Positions 7,643 to 15,229 of a stretch of 64,000 nt of DNA are shown piece by piece (positions within the stretch are counted from its first letter, which is position 1; the number at the start of each line of letters is the position of its first letter). The stretch spans positions 180,852 to 244,851 of the forward strand of contig NZ_MVBC01000010.1 in NCBI RefSeq assembly GCF_002007105.1, in the 5' to 3' direction. The notes beneath the pieces were generated by a model. It saw nothing but the letters and a program-made list of their open reading frames with translations. It was not told where the DNA came from and did no database searches. The stretch comes from Hymenobacter sp. CRA2 (GTDB taxonomy: Bacteria > Bacteroidota > Bacteroidia > Cytophagales > Hymenobacteraceae). Made by a program: the position numbers and the translations under genes.

Positions 7643-7831
7643 TCAGACGGCTCCTTTGGCGTAGGTAATGTTCTCGACGGTGCCTATCGACAGGCAAAAT
7701 TCTTCGGCCAGCTGGGCCAGCACAAATTCACGGCTGAGCTTGCGCGGCCGGGGTGCATCCAAGTAGCGGGCTTTGAACAGGGCGCGAATTCGCTCGTCGC
7801 GCTTGGTTCGGTTTTGTTGGCGGGTGGTCAC
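7643..7831 (-). CDS. Small HTH-type protein
   Basis: 62 residues from a GTG at 7831. The N-terminus is Arg/Lys-rich (TTRQQNRTKRDERIRALFKARY) and the second half, SREFVLAQLAEEFCLSIGTVENI, has a helix-turn-helix pattern of the kind that reads a repeat or operator (LAEEFxLSxxTVxNI). It lies between the tail-module genes and the regulator region and is transcribed like the tail operon, so it may activate late genes. No family name can be given. Confidence 0.5.
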   Translation of the reverse strand: MTTRQQNRTKRDERIRALFKARYLDAPRPRKLSREFVLAQLAEEFCLSIGTVENITYAKGAV

Positions 7832-7996
7832 GCGTGTAGGTAGGTGGAGTGCTGGCCACTAAAGAACCCAGGGACTCACCGCGGCCAGAACGGTGCGCTC
7901 CAATCAAACAAGTAGAAAATACGGCTCCCTCACGCGCCGGCGCACCCACCATCCCGACGGTGGTCCGGCGTACAATTGAGCACCTGAACGGTCGGC

Positions 7997-8221
7997 CTAG
8001 CCGGCTGGCTCCGCAAGCATGCTGCCCGCCGCAGGCCGCGACGTTTGCACGACGCGCGCCGTGTACGCAGCATTAAAAGCCGCTACGATAACGCCTTCTA
8101 TCTGCTTGCGGGGCGCCGAAGCGGGTAAATTGGTGACGGCCGCCAGTACGTCGGCAATGGCGCCGATCCGGGCGGCGTGTTCGGCGGGGGTAAGTGGAAT
8201 GATGAGGGATGAATGGCACAT
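7997..8221 (-). CDS. Small early-region protein divergent from the repressor
   Basis: 74 residues from ATG 8221; an in-frame TTG lies nine bases further upstream. The sequence LTPAEHAARIGAIADVLAAVTNLP, then PRKQIEGVIVAAFNAAYTARVV, gives two amphipathic helices and no catalytic motif. It is the first gene transcribed leftwards from the AT-rich control region, opposite the repressor, which is where a Cro-type or early gene is expected. Function unknown. Coding is supported by orientation and a sensible amino-acid mix. Confidence 0.45.
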   Translation of the reverse strand: MCHSSLIIPLTPAEHAARIGAIADVLAAVTNLPASAPRKQIEGVIVAAFNAAYTARVVQTSRPAAGSMLAEPAG

Positions 8222-8299
8222 GGCAGTCAACTACAGGGGTGGAATGGGGGTCAATCAGGCCAGCGCCCGAGGCCGCTTCCGCTTTACCTCACCAAGGCA

Positions 8300-8556
8300 T
8301 GGCCTACAACTCAGCAAAAAATCGTTACAATATTTTACATAACGTTAAAAAGCGTTAAGCAGTTGCCAAAAAATAGGCTAACATTCTACTCCCAGCGGAG
8401 GTGAACAAACATGAAGTTGCCTAAGAAAGCAAATTTTGTCGATTCCACGAACTGCTCCAAGTACAACAGCGAAGAATAAAACGATGCAAGTTTAAGTTAA
8501 ATTCAGTTACTTATCAATAATTTTTAACACATTTAGTTAATTAACGTTAAAACATC
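8300..8556. promoter_or_regulatory. AT-rich control region with repeated GTTAA motifs
   Basis: In a GC-rich window this stretch is strongly AT-rich and repeats GTTAA/TTAAC: near 8342-8358 (aacgttaaaaagcgttaa), near 8491-8508 (gtttaagttaaattcagt), and near 8524-8551. A perfect palindrome TTAACGTTAA is at 8541-8550, just before the repressor gene. These look like operator half-sites for the repressor. The region also carries a tiny reading frame (8411-8479). A TACCTTCG at 8560-8567 is close to the Bacteroidota -7 box TAnnTTTG. Confidence 0.5.
8411..8479 (+). CDS. 22-residue leader peptide candidate
   Basis: ATG at 8411 is preceded by GGAGGTGA with seven bases between, the best Shine-Dalgarno sequence seen in this window, where most genes lack one. 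The frame encodes MKLPKKANFVDSTNCSKYNS plus two Glu, then TAA. It is between the operator region's two repeat clusters and 113 bases before the repressor's chosen start. It could be a regulatory leader, a small phage protein, or chance. Confidence 0.35.
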   Translation: MKLPKKANFVDSTNCSKYNSEE

Positions 8557-8592
8557 ATGTACCTTCGTTCCCAGGCCTTAGCACCTACCCCC

Positions 8593-9255
8593 ATGTCTGA
8601 TCCTGCCACACCTAACAAAGCCACCCGCCTGGAGCGGCTCCGGCGCGAATCCGGAATGAGTTTGTACGAAGTAGGCGCTATAGTGGGCAAAAGCCACACG
8701 ACCATCGCCCGCTACGAGTCCGACCCCCGAGCCGGCATAAAGCAACCCACCTTACAGGCGCTGGCCCGGGTGTACAAGACTACCCCCGAGTTTATCGAGA
8801 CCGGCCAGTCGCCGGAAAGCAACATTGCCATTCCCGACACCAACTACGTAGAATTGCCCTTTTTCACGCATACTGCCTACGGCACGTTCGCCGCCAACTG
8901 CCTCGACGACCTGCCCGAGGACTACACCACCATGTGGGTACTGCGCCGCGAGGGCCGCGACTACCGCAATGCCCGCGTGCTGGAAGTACGCGGCAACAGC
9001 ATGGCCCCGCGCTACCCCCACGGCTGCTGCGTGGCCGTACGCCCCGTGCAGGACGGCGACTGGCAGTATGCCACCGGCGTGCACGCCATTTCGCTGCGCA
9101 ATCAGATGTTCATCATCAAGCGCATTACCAGCAACCAGAATGGCATTTTGCAGCTCAGCAGTGACAGCAACGGCGAGGTGATGACCATCGAGCTGGGCGA
9201 CATCAACTGCATGTGGAAGGTGGGCGAGAAGGTGTACGAGCCGGGCGAAGACTAG
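8593..9255 (+). CDS. XRE-S24 repressor (CI/LexA-like)
   Basis: 220 residues from the ATG at 8593; an ATG at 8557 in frame lies before a TACCTTCG promoter-like element and was not chosen. Residues 10-70 form an XRE helix-turn-helix (RLRRESGMSLYEVGAIVGKSH). Residues about 85-215 are a peptidase S24 domain with catalytic Ser136 in RGNSMAPRYP and Lys176 in FIIKRI. Such repressors bind operators as dimers and cut themselves when RecA filaments form, so DNA damage would induce the adjacent locus. No clear Ala-Gly or Cys-Gly cleavage dipeptide is seen in the linker; TAYG (94-97) is the nearest. It is transcribed away from the tail operon. Confidence 0.85.
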   Translation: MSDPATPNKATRLERLRRESGMSLYEVGAIVGKSHTTIARYESDPRAGIKQPTLQALARVYKTTPEFIETGQSPESNIAIPDTNYVELPFFTHTAYGTFAANCLDDLPEDYTTMWVLRREGRDYRNARVLEVRGNSMAPRYPHGCCVAVRPVQDGDWQYATGVHAISLRNQMFIIKRITSNQNGILQLSSDSNGEVMTIELGDINCMWKVGEKVYEPGED

Positions 9256-9274
9256 GCCGCCGAGGTTGCGGGCC

Positions 9275-9523
9275 CTAGTGGCTGTGCAGCTCCAGGAAGC
9301 GGCGCAGGCTTTCCTGGTCCTCAAACTCGCCGCGGCCGAACACGCGCGGGTGCGGGCCGGAGCCAAACACGACTTCGGCCGAATGCCCGTCGTCGGCGAG
9401 GAATACGCACAGCAGCTCGGGCCCGAGGTGTTGCTCGAACTGATTGCCGCCCGGGCGGCTACGGCTGGCTTTGATGCGCTTGGTTCGCTTCAGGCCGAGG
9501 CCTTGGAGTAAGGATGTAAGCAT
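9275..9523 (-). CDS. Hypothetical protein
   Basis: 82 residues from ATG 9523. It is basic at the N-terminus (MLTSLLQGLGLKRTKRIKAS) and then has HLGPELLCVFLADDGHSAEVVFGSG and a closing helix EDQESLRRFLELHSH. No motif or family is recognised. It converges on the repressor gene with a 19-base gap and may mark the start of ordinary chromosome to the right of the tail locus. Confidence 0.5.
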   Translation of the reverse strand: MLTSLLQGLGLKRTKRIKASRSRPGGNQFEQHLGPELLCVFLADDGHSAEVVFGSGPHPRVFGRGEFEDQESLRRFLELHSH

Positions 9524-9695
9524 ACGCGGGCGGCAGGGTGCCAGTGCGCGCGTAACTCCCCTCCCAATCCGGGAAGTTCCGGCCGCCGATGAATTAATTG
9601 TTAACTGTGCTACCCGCAGCCACAACTCCTTGTAGCTCAGCACAGCGGCGGTGCCGCCCGTAACCCGCAGGCAGGTTTTGCGGTTGGGAAGTTCT

Positions 9696-10631
9696 GTGAC
9701 GCCTCCCGCCGCCTTTCCCTTCCACCACGCCCTGCCCGTAGCCTGGGCGCCGCTGTACGCCCACCCGCTGCCCGCCGGGCACCGCTTTCCCATGCTCAAG
9801 TACGAGCTGCTGCCCGAGCAGCTGGTGCGCGAGGGGACCATCCCGGAGGAGAGCCTCTTCGTGCCCATTCCACTGCCCGAAAAGTTCACGCTCGAAACGC
9901 ACGACGCGCAGTACTACCAGCGCCTCAGCCAGGGCCAGCTCACGCGGCAGGAAGAGCGCGCCACGGGCTTTCCGTGGTCGGAGCAGCTCGTGCAGCGCGA
10001 AATCACCATCCTAGGCGGCACGGTGCAGTGCGCCCGTCTGGCCCGCCACACCGGCGTGGCCCTGAACGTGGCCGGCGGCACGCACCACGCCTTTGCGGCC
10101 CGCGGCGAGGGGTTTTGCCTGCTCAACGATCAGGCCGTAGCGGCCAACTACCTGCTGAACCACGAGGGCATCGGCCGCATCCTGATTGTGGACCTCGACG
10201 TGCACCAGGGCAATGGCACGGCCGCACTTTTTACTCACGAGCCGCGCGTGTTCACGTTTTCCATGCACGGCGGCCGCAATTACCCCGCCCGCAAGGAACA
10301 GTCCGACCTGGACCTGCCCCTACCCGATGGCACCGACGACGCGGCGTACCTGCGCCTGCTCACCGACACGCTGCCGCGCCTGTTCGACGAAGTACAGCCC
10401 GAGTTTGTGTTTTACCTCGCGGGCGTGGATGTGCTGGCCACCGATAAACTCGGGCACCTGGGCCTCAGCCGCGAAGGCTGCCGGCAACGCGACCAGCACG
10501 TGCTCGGGCTCTGCCACCGCCACCGCGTGCCCGTAGTAGTGTGCATGGGCGGTGGCTACTCCGAGCGCGTTGCCGACATCGTGGAAGCCCACGCCAATAC
10601 CTTCCGCGTAGCCGCCGACCTGTGGAGCTAG
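9696..10631 (+). CDS. Histone deacetylase family zinc amidohydrolase
   Basis: 311 residues from a GTG at 9696 (VTPPAAFPFHHAL), chosen because the family usually starts just before the F-x-HH/PLP segment; an ATG is also in frame at 9651. The fold signatures are present: GGTHHAFAARGEGFCLLND with the His dyad, DLDVHQGNGTA with two zinc ligands, FSMHGGRNYP, and AGVDVLATDKLG with the third zinc Asp. C-terminal CMGGGYSERV is the usual closing glycine loop. Bacterial members deacetylate acetyl-lysine, polyamines or other acyl amides; the substrate cannot be told. It stands alone, with no operon partner. Confidence 0.85.
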   Translation: MTPPAAFPFHHALPVAWAPLYAHPLPAGHRFPMLKYELLPEQLVREGTIPEESLFVPIPLPEKFTLETHDAQYYQRLSQGQLTRQEERATGFPWSEQLVQREITILGGTVQCARLARHTGVALNVAGGTHHAFAARGEGFCLLNDQAVAANYLLNHEGIGRILIVDLDVHQGNGTAALFTHEPRVFTFSMHGGRNYPARKEQSDLDLPLPDGTDDAAYLRLLTDTLPRLFDEVQPEFVFYLAGVDVLATDKLGHLGLSREGCRQRDQHVLGLCHRHRVPVVVCMGGGYSERVADIVEAHANTFRVAADLWS

Positions 10632-10640
10632 CCCGCGGGC

Positions 10641-11117
10641 TTACTGCACAATAACCACCATGCGGCGGTTTTGCTCGCGGCCGGCGGGGTTGTCCGTACC
10701 GTCGGGCTGGGCGTTGGGCGCTATGGGGTCGGCTTCGCCGAGGCCCTGCAACTCGGCCGGCAGCGTTATCTGGTGGTCCTTCAGCCAGTCGGCTATGGCC
10801 TGCGCCCGGCGCTGCGACAGAATGAGGTTTTGGTTGTCGTCGCCTTGGGCATCGGCGTACACTCGGATGAGCAGCTGCCGGCCGCTGCTTTGCTGAATGG
10901 CCCGCGCCAGTTGCAGCAGCTGCCCGGTGGCCTGCTCCTTAATCAGGGCATCGGTTGGGCCGAACACCGCGTCGGTCGGCAACGTGAAAGCCGTGCCGTC
11001 GGCCGTTTGCTGGCCGTGCAGCTCGGTGGGAGCCGGGGCGGCAGCAGTCGTTGGCTGGTCTTGCTGGCAGGCGCTCAGCAGCAAGGCCAGGCCGATAACC
11101 GGGAGAGGAAGCTTCAT
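10641..11117 (-). CDS. OmpA-family lipoprotein
   Basis: 158 residues from ATG 11117. MKLPLPVIGLALLLSAC is a lipoprotein signal (LSAC). After a Pro/Ala/Thr-rich linker, residues about 55-158 form an OmpA C-like peptidoglycan-binding domain with LILSQRRAQAIADWLKDH and the end REQNRRMVVIV; the Arg/Asp pairs of the peptidoglycan pocket are in the right places. It would tether the outer membrane to the cell wall. The stop faces that of the deacetylase gene, nine bases away. Confidence 0.85.
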   Translation of the reverse strand: MKLPLPVIGLALLLSACQQDQPTTAAAPAPTELHGQQTADGTAFTLPTDAVFGPTDALIKEQATGQLLQLARAIQQSSGRQLLIRVYADAQGDDNQNLILSQRRAQAIADWLKDHQITLPAELQGLGEADPIAPNAQPDGTDNPAGREQNRRMVVIVQ

Positions 11118-11162
11118 AACGGGCGTGGGTGAACCCAAAAATACGCGTCGCCGGCCCACCGC

Positions 11163-11876
11163 CTACGCCTGTCCCGCCAGGATTAATTGCCAGCGAAACG
11201 CCCAGCGCCAGCGCAGCTGGTAGTTCTGCACGCCGGCCCGGCTCAGCAGCCGCTGCCAGTCGTGGCGCTGGAAGCCGCGCAGCACCGATAGCGGCGCGTC
11301 GTTCTGTACCAAATACGAGCCGCCCAGCAGCCGCGTCAGCCAGCGGATGCTGTGGTAGGCCAGCGGGTGCCGGTGCAAATCGTTGATGACGACGGCCACG
11401 CGGGCCTGCTGCTGCCACTGCCTTAGCATCTGCGTCAGCTGCTCGTCGTCGAAGTGGTGGCAAAACAGGCTGCACATGATGATGTCGGGCCGAAGGGCGG
11501 CGAAATCCGGCGCGAAGATGTTCTGCTGCACGTAATGGATTTCGGGGTACTGCGCACTGCGCCCGGCGGCGTATTCCACCATGAAAGCGTTGGCATCGAC
11601 GCCGATTAGCGCTACCGGCAAGCCGCGGCTCCGGGCCCAGCGCGCTACGTGCCGGAGCGTGTCGCCGCCGCCGCTACCTACGTCCACTATCTGCACGGGG
11701 CGCTCGGGCGCAAACTGCGGCTGCAGCCCGGCCAGCGCGTGCGTTATCACCCCGTAGCCGCCCAGCCGGGTGTTGATGACTTCCAGCTCGTCGAGGTTCT
11801 GCCGCAGCGCCTCAGAAGCCAGCGTCAGGTCGTCCATCAACTCCGCTTCGGCCGAGCGGGAGGCAAAGTTGGGCAT
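11163..11876 (-). CDS. SAM-dependent methyltransferase of the type III PKS locus
   Basis: 237 residues. VQIVDVGSGGGDTLRHVARWA is SAM motif I, followed by ALIGVDANAF (acidic ribose-binding residue) and PDIIMCSLFCHHFDDEQL (motif II/post-II). It is a class I fold. It is transcribed with the type III PKS and flavoprotein upstream, so it probably methylates a phenolic or pyrone hydroxyl of their product, like SrsB in Streptomyces griseus or BpsB in Bacillus. A 250-base gap holding a repeat separates it from the PKS gene, so it may also have its own promoter. Confidence 0.8.
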   Translation of the reverse strand: MPNFASRSAEAELMDDLTLASEALRQNLDELEVINTRLGGYGVITHALAGLQPQFAPERPVQIVDVGSGGGDTLRHVARWARSRGLPVALIGVDANAFMVEYAAGRSAQYPEIHYVQQNIFAPDFAALRPDIIMCSLFCHHFDDEQLTQMLRQWQQQARVAVVINDLHRHPLAYHSIRWLTRLLGGSYLVQNDAPLSVLRGFQRHDWQRLLSRAGVQNYQLRWRWAFRWQLILAGQA

Positions 11877-11922
11877 TGGAGATAAATCAAGAAGCCGGAG
11901 AAACGAGGAAAAAGAAATGAAG

Positions 11923-12074
11923 AAGCTGTTTGAGAACGGTCATGTCGAGCTTGCCGAGACATCTCGCGTGCTGATGCCGGATAGTAACCCGATTCGTTCA
12001 CCGAGAAGAATAGTACGCGAGCGAGATGTCTCACAGGGCTCGACATGACGGGCCAAGGACTTCCCGAAAAGCTT
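11923..12074. repeat. Interspersed palindromic element, family 1, copy A
   Basis: Ends aagctgttt / aaaagctt are inverted, and an inner palindrome begins catgtcgagcttgccgagac and closes with gctcgacatgac. It is one of three related copies (31488 and 60137). This copy is the most degenerate in the middle. Flanks do not show a clean target duplication. It sits between the PKS and methyltransferase genes. Confidence 0.75.
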
Positions 12075-12129
12075 CGAAAGGCAGAATGTGGTAATCAGGC
12101 ATTCTTCCTTCATCATTCCTCCTTCTTTC

Positions 12130-13245
12130 TTACTGATAGGCCACGCGCAGCAGCATGGCTTCCAGGGTCAGCCCCGGCCCGAAGGCGAAGCTGAGCACCG
12201 GGGCGCCGTCGTCGGCTTTGAGCAGGTGGCGCTGCAGCTCGCGCAGCACAAACAGCACCGTGGCCGACGAGAGGTTGCCGACTTCGTGCAGCACGCGGTA
12301 GGCGTGGCGGTTGTCGGCAGGGGCCAGGCCCAATTCCTGCTCAATGGCTTCCAGAATGCGCCGCCCGCCGGGGTGAATGGCAAAGTGGCGCACATCGGGC
12401 AGGCGCACGGGCAGGTGGCGCAGCAGGCCCTCGGTGAGCTTGCGGATGCCCTGCTTCACCAGCCGCGGCACGTAGCTCGACAGGGTCATTTCAAAACCAA
12501 AGTCGTTCACGTGCCAGGCCATGTCGGCCTGCCCGTCGGGCTCCAGGCCGCAGTGAAAAGCCGTCAGCTCCAGATTGGGGCGCCCGGGCACGGGCTGGCT
12601 GGTCACCAGCGCAGCGGAGGCCCCGTCGCCAAACAGCGCGTTGGCCACCAGATGGTCTTCTTCGGTACGCTTCTGAAAGTGCAGCGTGCAGAGCTCGGTG
12701 CACACCACCAGCACCCGCGCGCGGGCATCGGCGCGGCAGAAGGCGTCGGCCAGCTTCAGGGCGTTGAAGGCCGCGTAGCAGCCCATAAAGTTCACGCAGG
12801 TGCGCTGCACATCGGGCCGCAGCCCCAGGTGCTGCACCAATTCGATGTCGAGCCCCGGCGCGTACATGCCCGTGCAGCTCACCGACACCAGGTGGGTGAT
12901 GCTCTGTGCATCTACCTCCGGCGCCTGGCGCAGGCAATCCAGGGCGGCTTCGGCGGCCAGCGGCAGGGCTTCGCGCCGGTACACGCGCATGCGGGCGCCT
13001 ACCGTGGGAAAGGGCTCCAGATCAGCCGTGTTCGGAAAGAAGGTATACGCCCCCAGGTCGCGGCCATAATCGGGCAGCACCGTGTGGCGGTAGCCGATGC
13101 CCGACATGCGGTAAATGGCCCGCAGCTTACGCGTACCAGCCTCGTCCATACCGTGGGCGCGGGCCATAAATTCGGCAATCTGCGGCTGCGGCAGCCGGTG
13201 CGCCGGCGTTGCCGTTCCGATGGCGCTGAGGTAACTGGTGGTCAT
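12130..13245 (-). CDS. Type III polyketide synthase
   Basis: 371 residues from ATG 13245 (MTTSYLSAIG). The chalcone synthase-type triad is visible: Cys156 in NFMGCYAAFNALK, His291 in FAIHPGGRRI, Asn324 in HEVGNLSSATV. FGDGASAAL is the usual C-terminal-domain loop. Such enzymes extend an acyl-CoA starter with malonyl-CoA and cyclise to alkylresorcinols or alkylpyrones. Flanking genes encode a flavoprotein (upstream) and a methyltransferase (downstream), the same trio as srsA-srsB-srsC, which makes methylated phenolic lipids and their quinones. Product is inferred, not shown. Confidence 0.9.
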   Translation of the reverse strand: MTTSYLSAIGTATPAHRLPQPQIAEFMARAHGMDEAGTRKLRAIYRMSGIGYRHTVLPDYGRDLGAYTFFPNTADLEPFPTVGARMRVYRREALPLAAEAALDCLRQAPEVDAQSITHLVSVSCTGMYAPGLDIELVQHLGLRPDVQRTCVNFMGCYAAFNALKLADAFCRADARARVLVVCTELCTLHFQKRTEEDHLVANALFGDGASAALVTSQPVPGRPNLELTAFHCGLEPDGQADMAWHVNDFGFEMTLSSYVPRLVKQGIRKLTEGLLRHLPVRLPDVRHFAIHPGGRRILEAIEQELGLAPADNRHAYRVLHEVGNLSSATVLFVLRELQRHLLKADDGAPVLSFAFGPGLTLEAMLLRVAYQ

Positions 13246-13345
13246 GCAGGGGCAGTATACGGGAATTACGCAGGAATGAAGAAAGCGCCGCAAAAAGCCC
13301 GGCACCACACGCGCCGGGCCTTGCCTGCTGCTGCCGCCCTGCTCA

Positions 13346-14485
13346 TCAAAACGCGCTTCCGTGCGTCTGACGCACCAAGGCGCGCACCACGCCCGGCGCG
13401 TAACGCAGCGTACCGATAACGGCATCGGTGAGGCGCGGCCCGCCGAACAAGCTCTGCACCCAGCGCCCGACCTGCAGGCGCTGGGCAAAGGTGCGCTGCC
13501 AGTCGCGGGTATAGCCCGTTTCCAGCGCGGGCCGGACCACTTGCCCGCGCAAAAAGCCATCGGTGTGCCCGGCAGCCAGGGTGGCCCCGTGCATGGCCAT
13601 GGCCATGCCGTTGCCGCACAGGGGCGTAATCAGGCCGGCCGCGTCGCCGCACATCAGCACGTGCTGCTCCACGCAGGTTTTGGGCGCGAAGGAAATTTCG
13701 TTGATGACTTCGGGCGCCGTGTACAGCCGCTCGCTCTCGGCAAACACGCGCTGCAGGTGCGGGTTGCGGCCGAGTACTTCCGCCTCCAGCGCCGGAATGC
13801 TGCCATGGCGGCGCAGCTGTTCGCGGGTGGTCAGGTAGCAGAAGCAGTAGCGGCCGTCTTCTATTGCCGAGAGGCCCGCGTAGCCGTCTTCGAAGTTGTG
13901 CAGGGCGATGAGGTCGGCGGGGAAATCCAGCCGCAGGTGGTATTTGACGCCGACAAAGGGCGAGCGTTGCCGGAAAAAGGCGCGGTCGAGCTGCCGGTCC
14001 AGCGTGGCGCGCTTGCCGTAGGCGCCCAGCACCACCCGCGCCGCGAGCTGTTCGCCCCCGGCCAGCGCCACCCGAAACTCATCCGCCGCAGCGTCGAACT
14101 GCACATCGGTAACAGTAGCGCCCAGCCGGAATGTTACGCCCCGGGCCGTAGCCCGCTGGTACAGAAACTCATCCAAGGCGTAGCGGCTGATGCCGAAGCC
14201 GCCCAGAGCCAGCGCGGCCGTGAGTGTGCGCCCGCCCGGCGCCGACACCAGCAGCCGGCTGATAGCGGCCGGGTTCAGCGGAGCCGGGTCGGCGCCGAGC
14301 CGCTGCAGGTAGGGCCGCACTTCATTCGACACGTACTCGCCGCACACGCGGTGAAAGGGGTAGTGTCGCCGTTCCACCAGCGTCACCTGCCAGCCCCGTT
14401 GCGCTAGGTCCAGGGCTGCCGTCAGGCCGGCCAGGCCGCCGCCTACAATTACGACATCGGAACGGTCGACCACGGAATAATTCAA
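13346..14485 (-). CDS. FAD-dependent oxidoreductase (geranylgeranyl reductase/hydroxylase type)
   Basis: 379 residues. DVVIVGGGLAGLTAALDLAQ near residues 11-30 is the FAD dinucleotide fold, VERRHYPFHRVCGEYV the class-specific follow-on with the CGEY segment, and LMCGDAAGLITPLCGNGM the second FAD motif. It is the first gene of the minus-strand PKS operon, 100 bases before the synthase. In related loci (SrsC) a flavoprotein hydroxylates the alkylresorcinol to give a quinone; that is the probable job here. A reductase role on a lipid double bond is the alternative. Confidence 0.8.
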   Translation of the reverse strand: MNYSVVDRSDVVIVGGGLAGLTAALDLAQRGWQVTLVERRHYPFHRVCGEYVSNEVRPYLQRLGADPAPLNPAAISRLLVSAPGGRTLTAALALGGFGISRYALDEFLYQRATARGVTFRLGATVTDVQFDAAADEFRVALAGGEQLAARVVLGAYGKRATLDRQLDRAFFRQRSPFVGVKYHLRLDFPADLIALHNFEDGYAGLSAIEDGRYCFCYLTTREQLRRHGSIPALEAEVLGRNPHLQRVFAESERLYTAPEVINEISFAPKTCVEQHVLMCGDAAGLITPLCGNGMAMAMHGATLAAGHTDGFLRGQVVRPALETGYTRDWQRTFAQRLQVGRWVQSLFGGPRLTDAVIGTLRYAPGVVRALVRQTHGSAF

Positions 14486-14580
14486 GGAGAGTAAGCCAAT
14501 AATCGGTGGGCAACGCCGATTGGTCGGGAAATATTGTGCGATTATAGGAAAGCTACCACAAGAGCCCTATATTTTGATAA

Positions 14581-14608
14581 CTTATTTCAAAATAAGCCGT
14601 TACTTTTG
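14581..14608 (+). promoter_or_regulatory. Promoter with operator-like palindrome
   Basis: TACTTTTG at 14601-14608 fits the Bacteroidota -7 box TAnnTTTG. Directly upstream, CTTATTT (14581-14587) and AAATAAG (14590-14596) form a two-base-spaced palindrome in an AT-rich patch. It would drive the gene at 14684. Confidence 0.55.
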
Positions 14609-14683
14609 CGGATGATTTGCGCTGACCGCGCGGCGTCATTCAGTTTCCCCAACCCCTGACGCACTACTCGCTTACCTTTTTTT

Positions 14684-15064
14684 ATGCCCAAACGACTACT
14701 TTACGGTGTACTGGTGACTGCTTTTAGCGTGTGCTGTTTGCAGAGCAGCTTGCCAGTAGTAGCCGCCCAGAGCCAGTCTGCTCCGCGGGCTGTTGCAGCT
14801 TCTTCTCCGGACGAGAAGAACATCGTGGTGTACCCCAACCCCAGCTCCGGCGTAGTGCACATCTCCGTCACCGGCTTCGAAGGCCGCAAAACGGAAATGC
14901 GCGTGCTGAACGTCATCGGCACGGTAGTGTACCGTGAAACCATTACCGAACTCGACAACCGCTTTACGCGCACGCTCGATCTGAGCCGCTTTGCCAGCGG
15001 CCTGTATTACGTCAAAATTGACGCAGACAACAACAGCGTGATGCGCAAACTGGTGATTCGCTAG
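14684..15064 (+). CDS. Stand-alone T9SS type A sorting-domain protein
   Basis: 126 residues: signal peptide (about 1-28, ending VVAAQ), a short Ala/Ser linker, then a full T9SS C-terminal sorting domain (about 46-126) with NIVVYPNPSSGVVHISV, MRVLNVIGTVVYRE and GLYYVKIDADNNSVMRKLVI. Nothing else is present: no catalytic or binding domain between signal and sorting domain. Normally this domain guides a cargo through the type IX system and is cut off. A free-standing one with its own promoter and terminator is odd. It may be a small surface protein or a decoy substrate. Confidence 0.85.
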   Translation: MPKRLLYGVLVTAFSVCCLQSSLPVVAAQSQSAPRAVAASSPDEKNIVVYPNPSSGVVHISVTGFEGRKTEMRVLNVIGTVVYRETITELDNRFTRTLDLSRFASGLYYVKIDADNNSVMRKLVIR

Positions 15065-15086
15065 GTACCTGTTTTCCTTAAGATCC

Positions 15087-15122
15087 GCGCGGGCGGCCTT
15101 CCTTCGGGAAGGCCGCCCGCGC
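15087..15122 (+). terminator. Terminator with 16-bp stem and UUCG loop
   Basis: Arms 15087-15102 and 15107-15122 pair perfectly around ttcg, followed by ttctttt. The cUUCGg tetraloop is exceptionally stable. It ends the gene at 14684. Confidence 0.85.
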
Positions 15123-15172
15123 TTCTTTTGCCCCGTGGCAACCCGTTACCGGTGGCTAGCCGCAGCGCCCAA

Positions 15173-15204
15173 CAAAAAAGCCCTTCCGCCGGGGCGGAAG
15201 GGCT
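15173..15204 (-). terminator. Terminator for the small minus-strand gene
   Basis: Arms 15179-15190 and 15193-15204 pair perfectly (12 bp, 2-base loop); on the minus strand the stem is followed by a T-run complementary to the A-run at 15173-15178. It lies 25 bases beyond the stop of the 36-residue gene at 15230. Confidence 0.8.
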
Positions 15205-15229
15205 GATGATGCAAACAGAAGAACCCGAG

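Noticed and set aside
12088..13419. 443-codon plus-strand frame over the type III PKS gene
   Set aside because: Shadow of a gene with an intact Cys-His-Asn triad.
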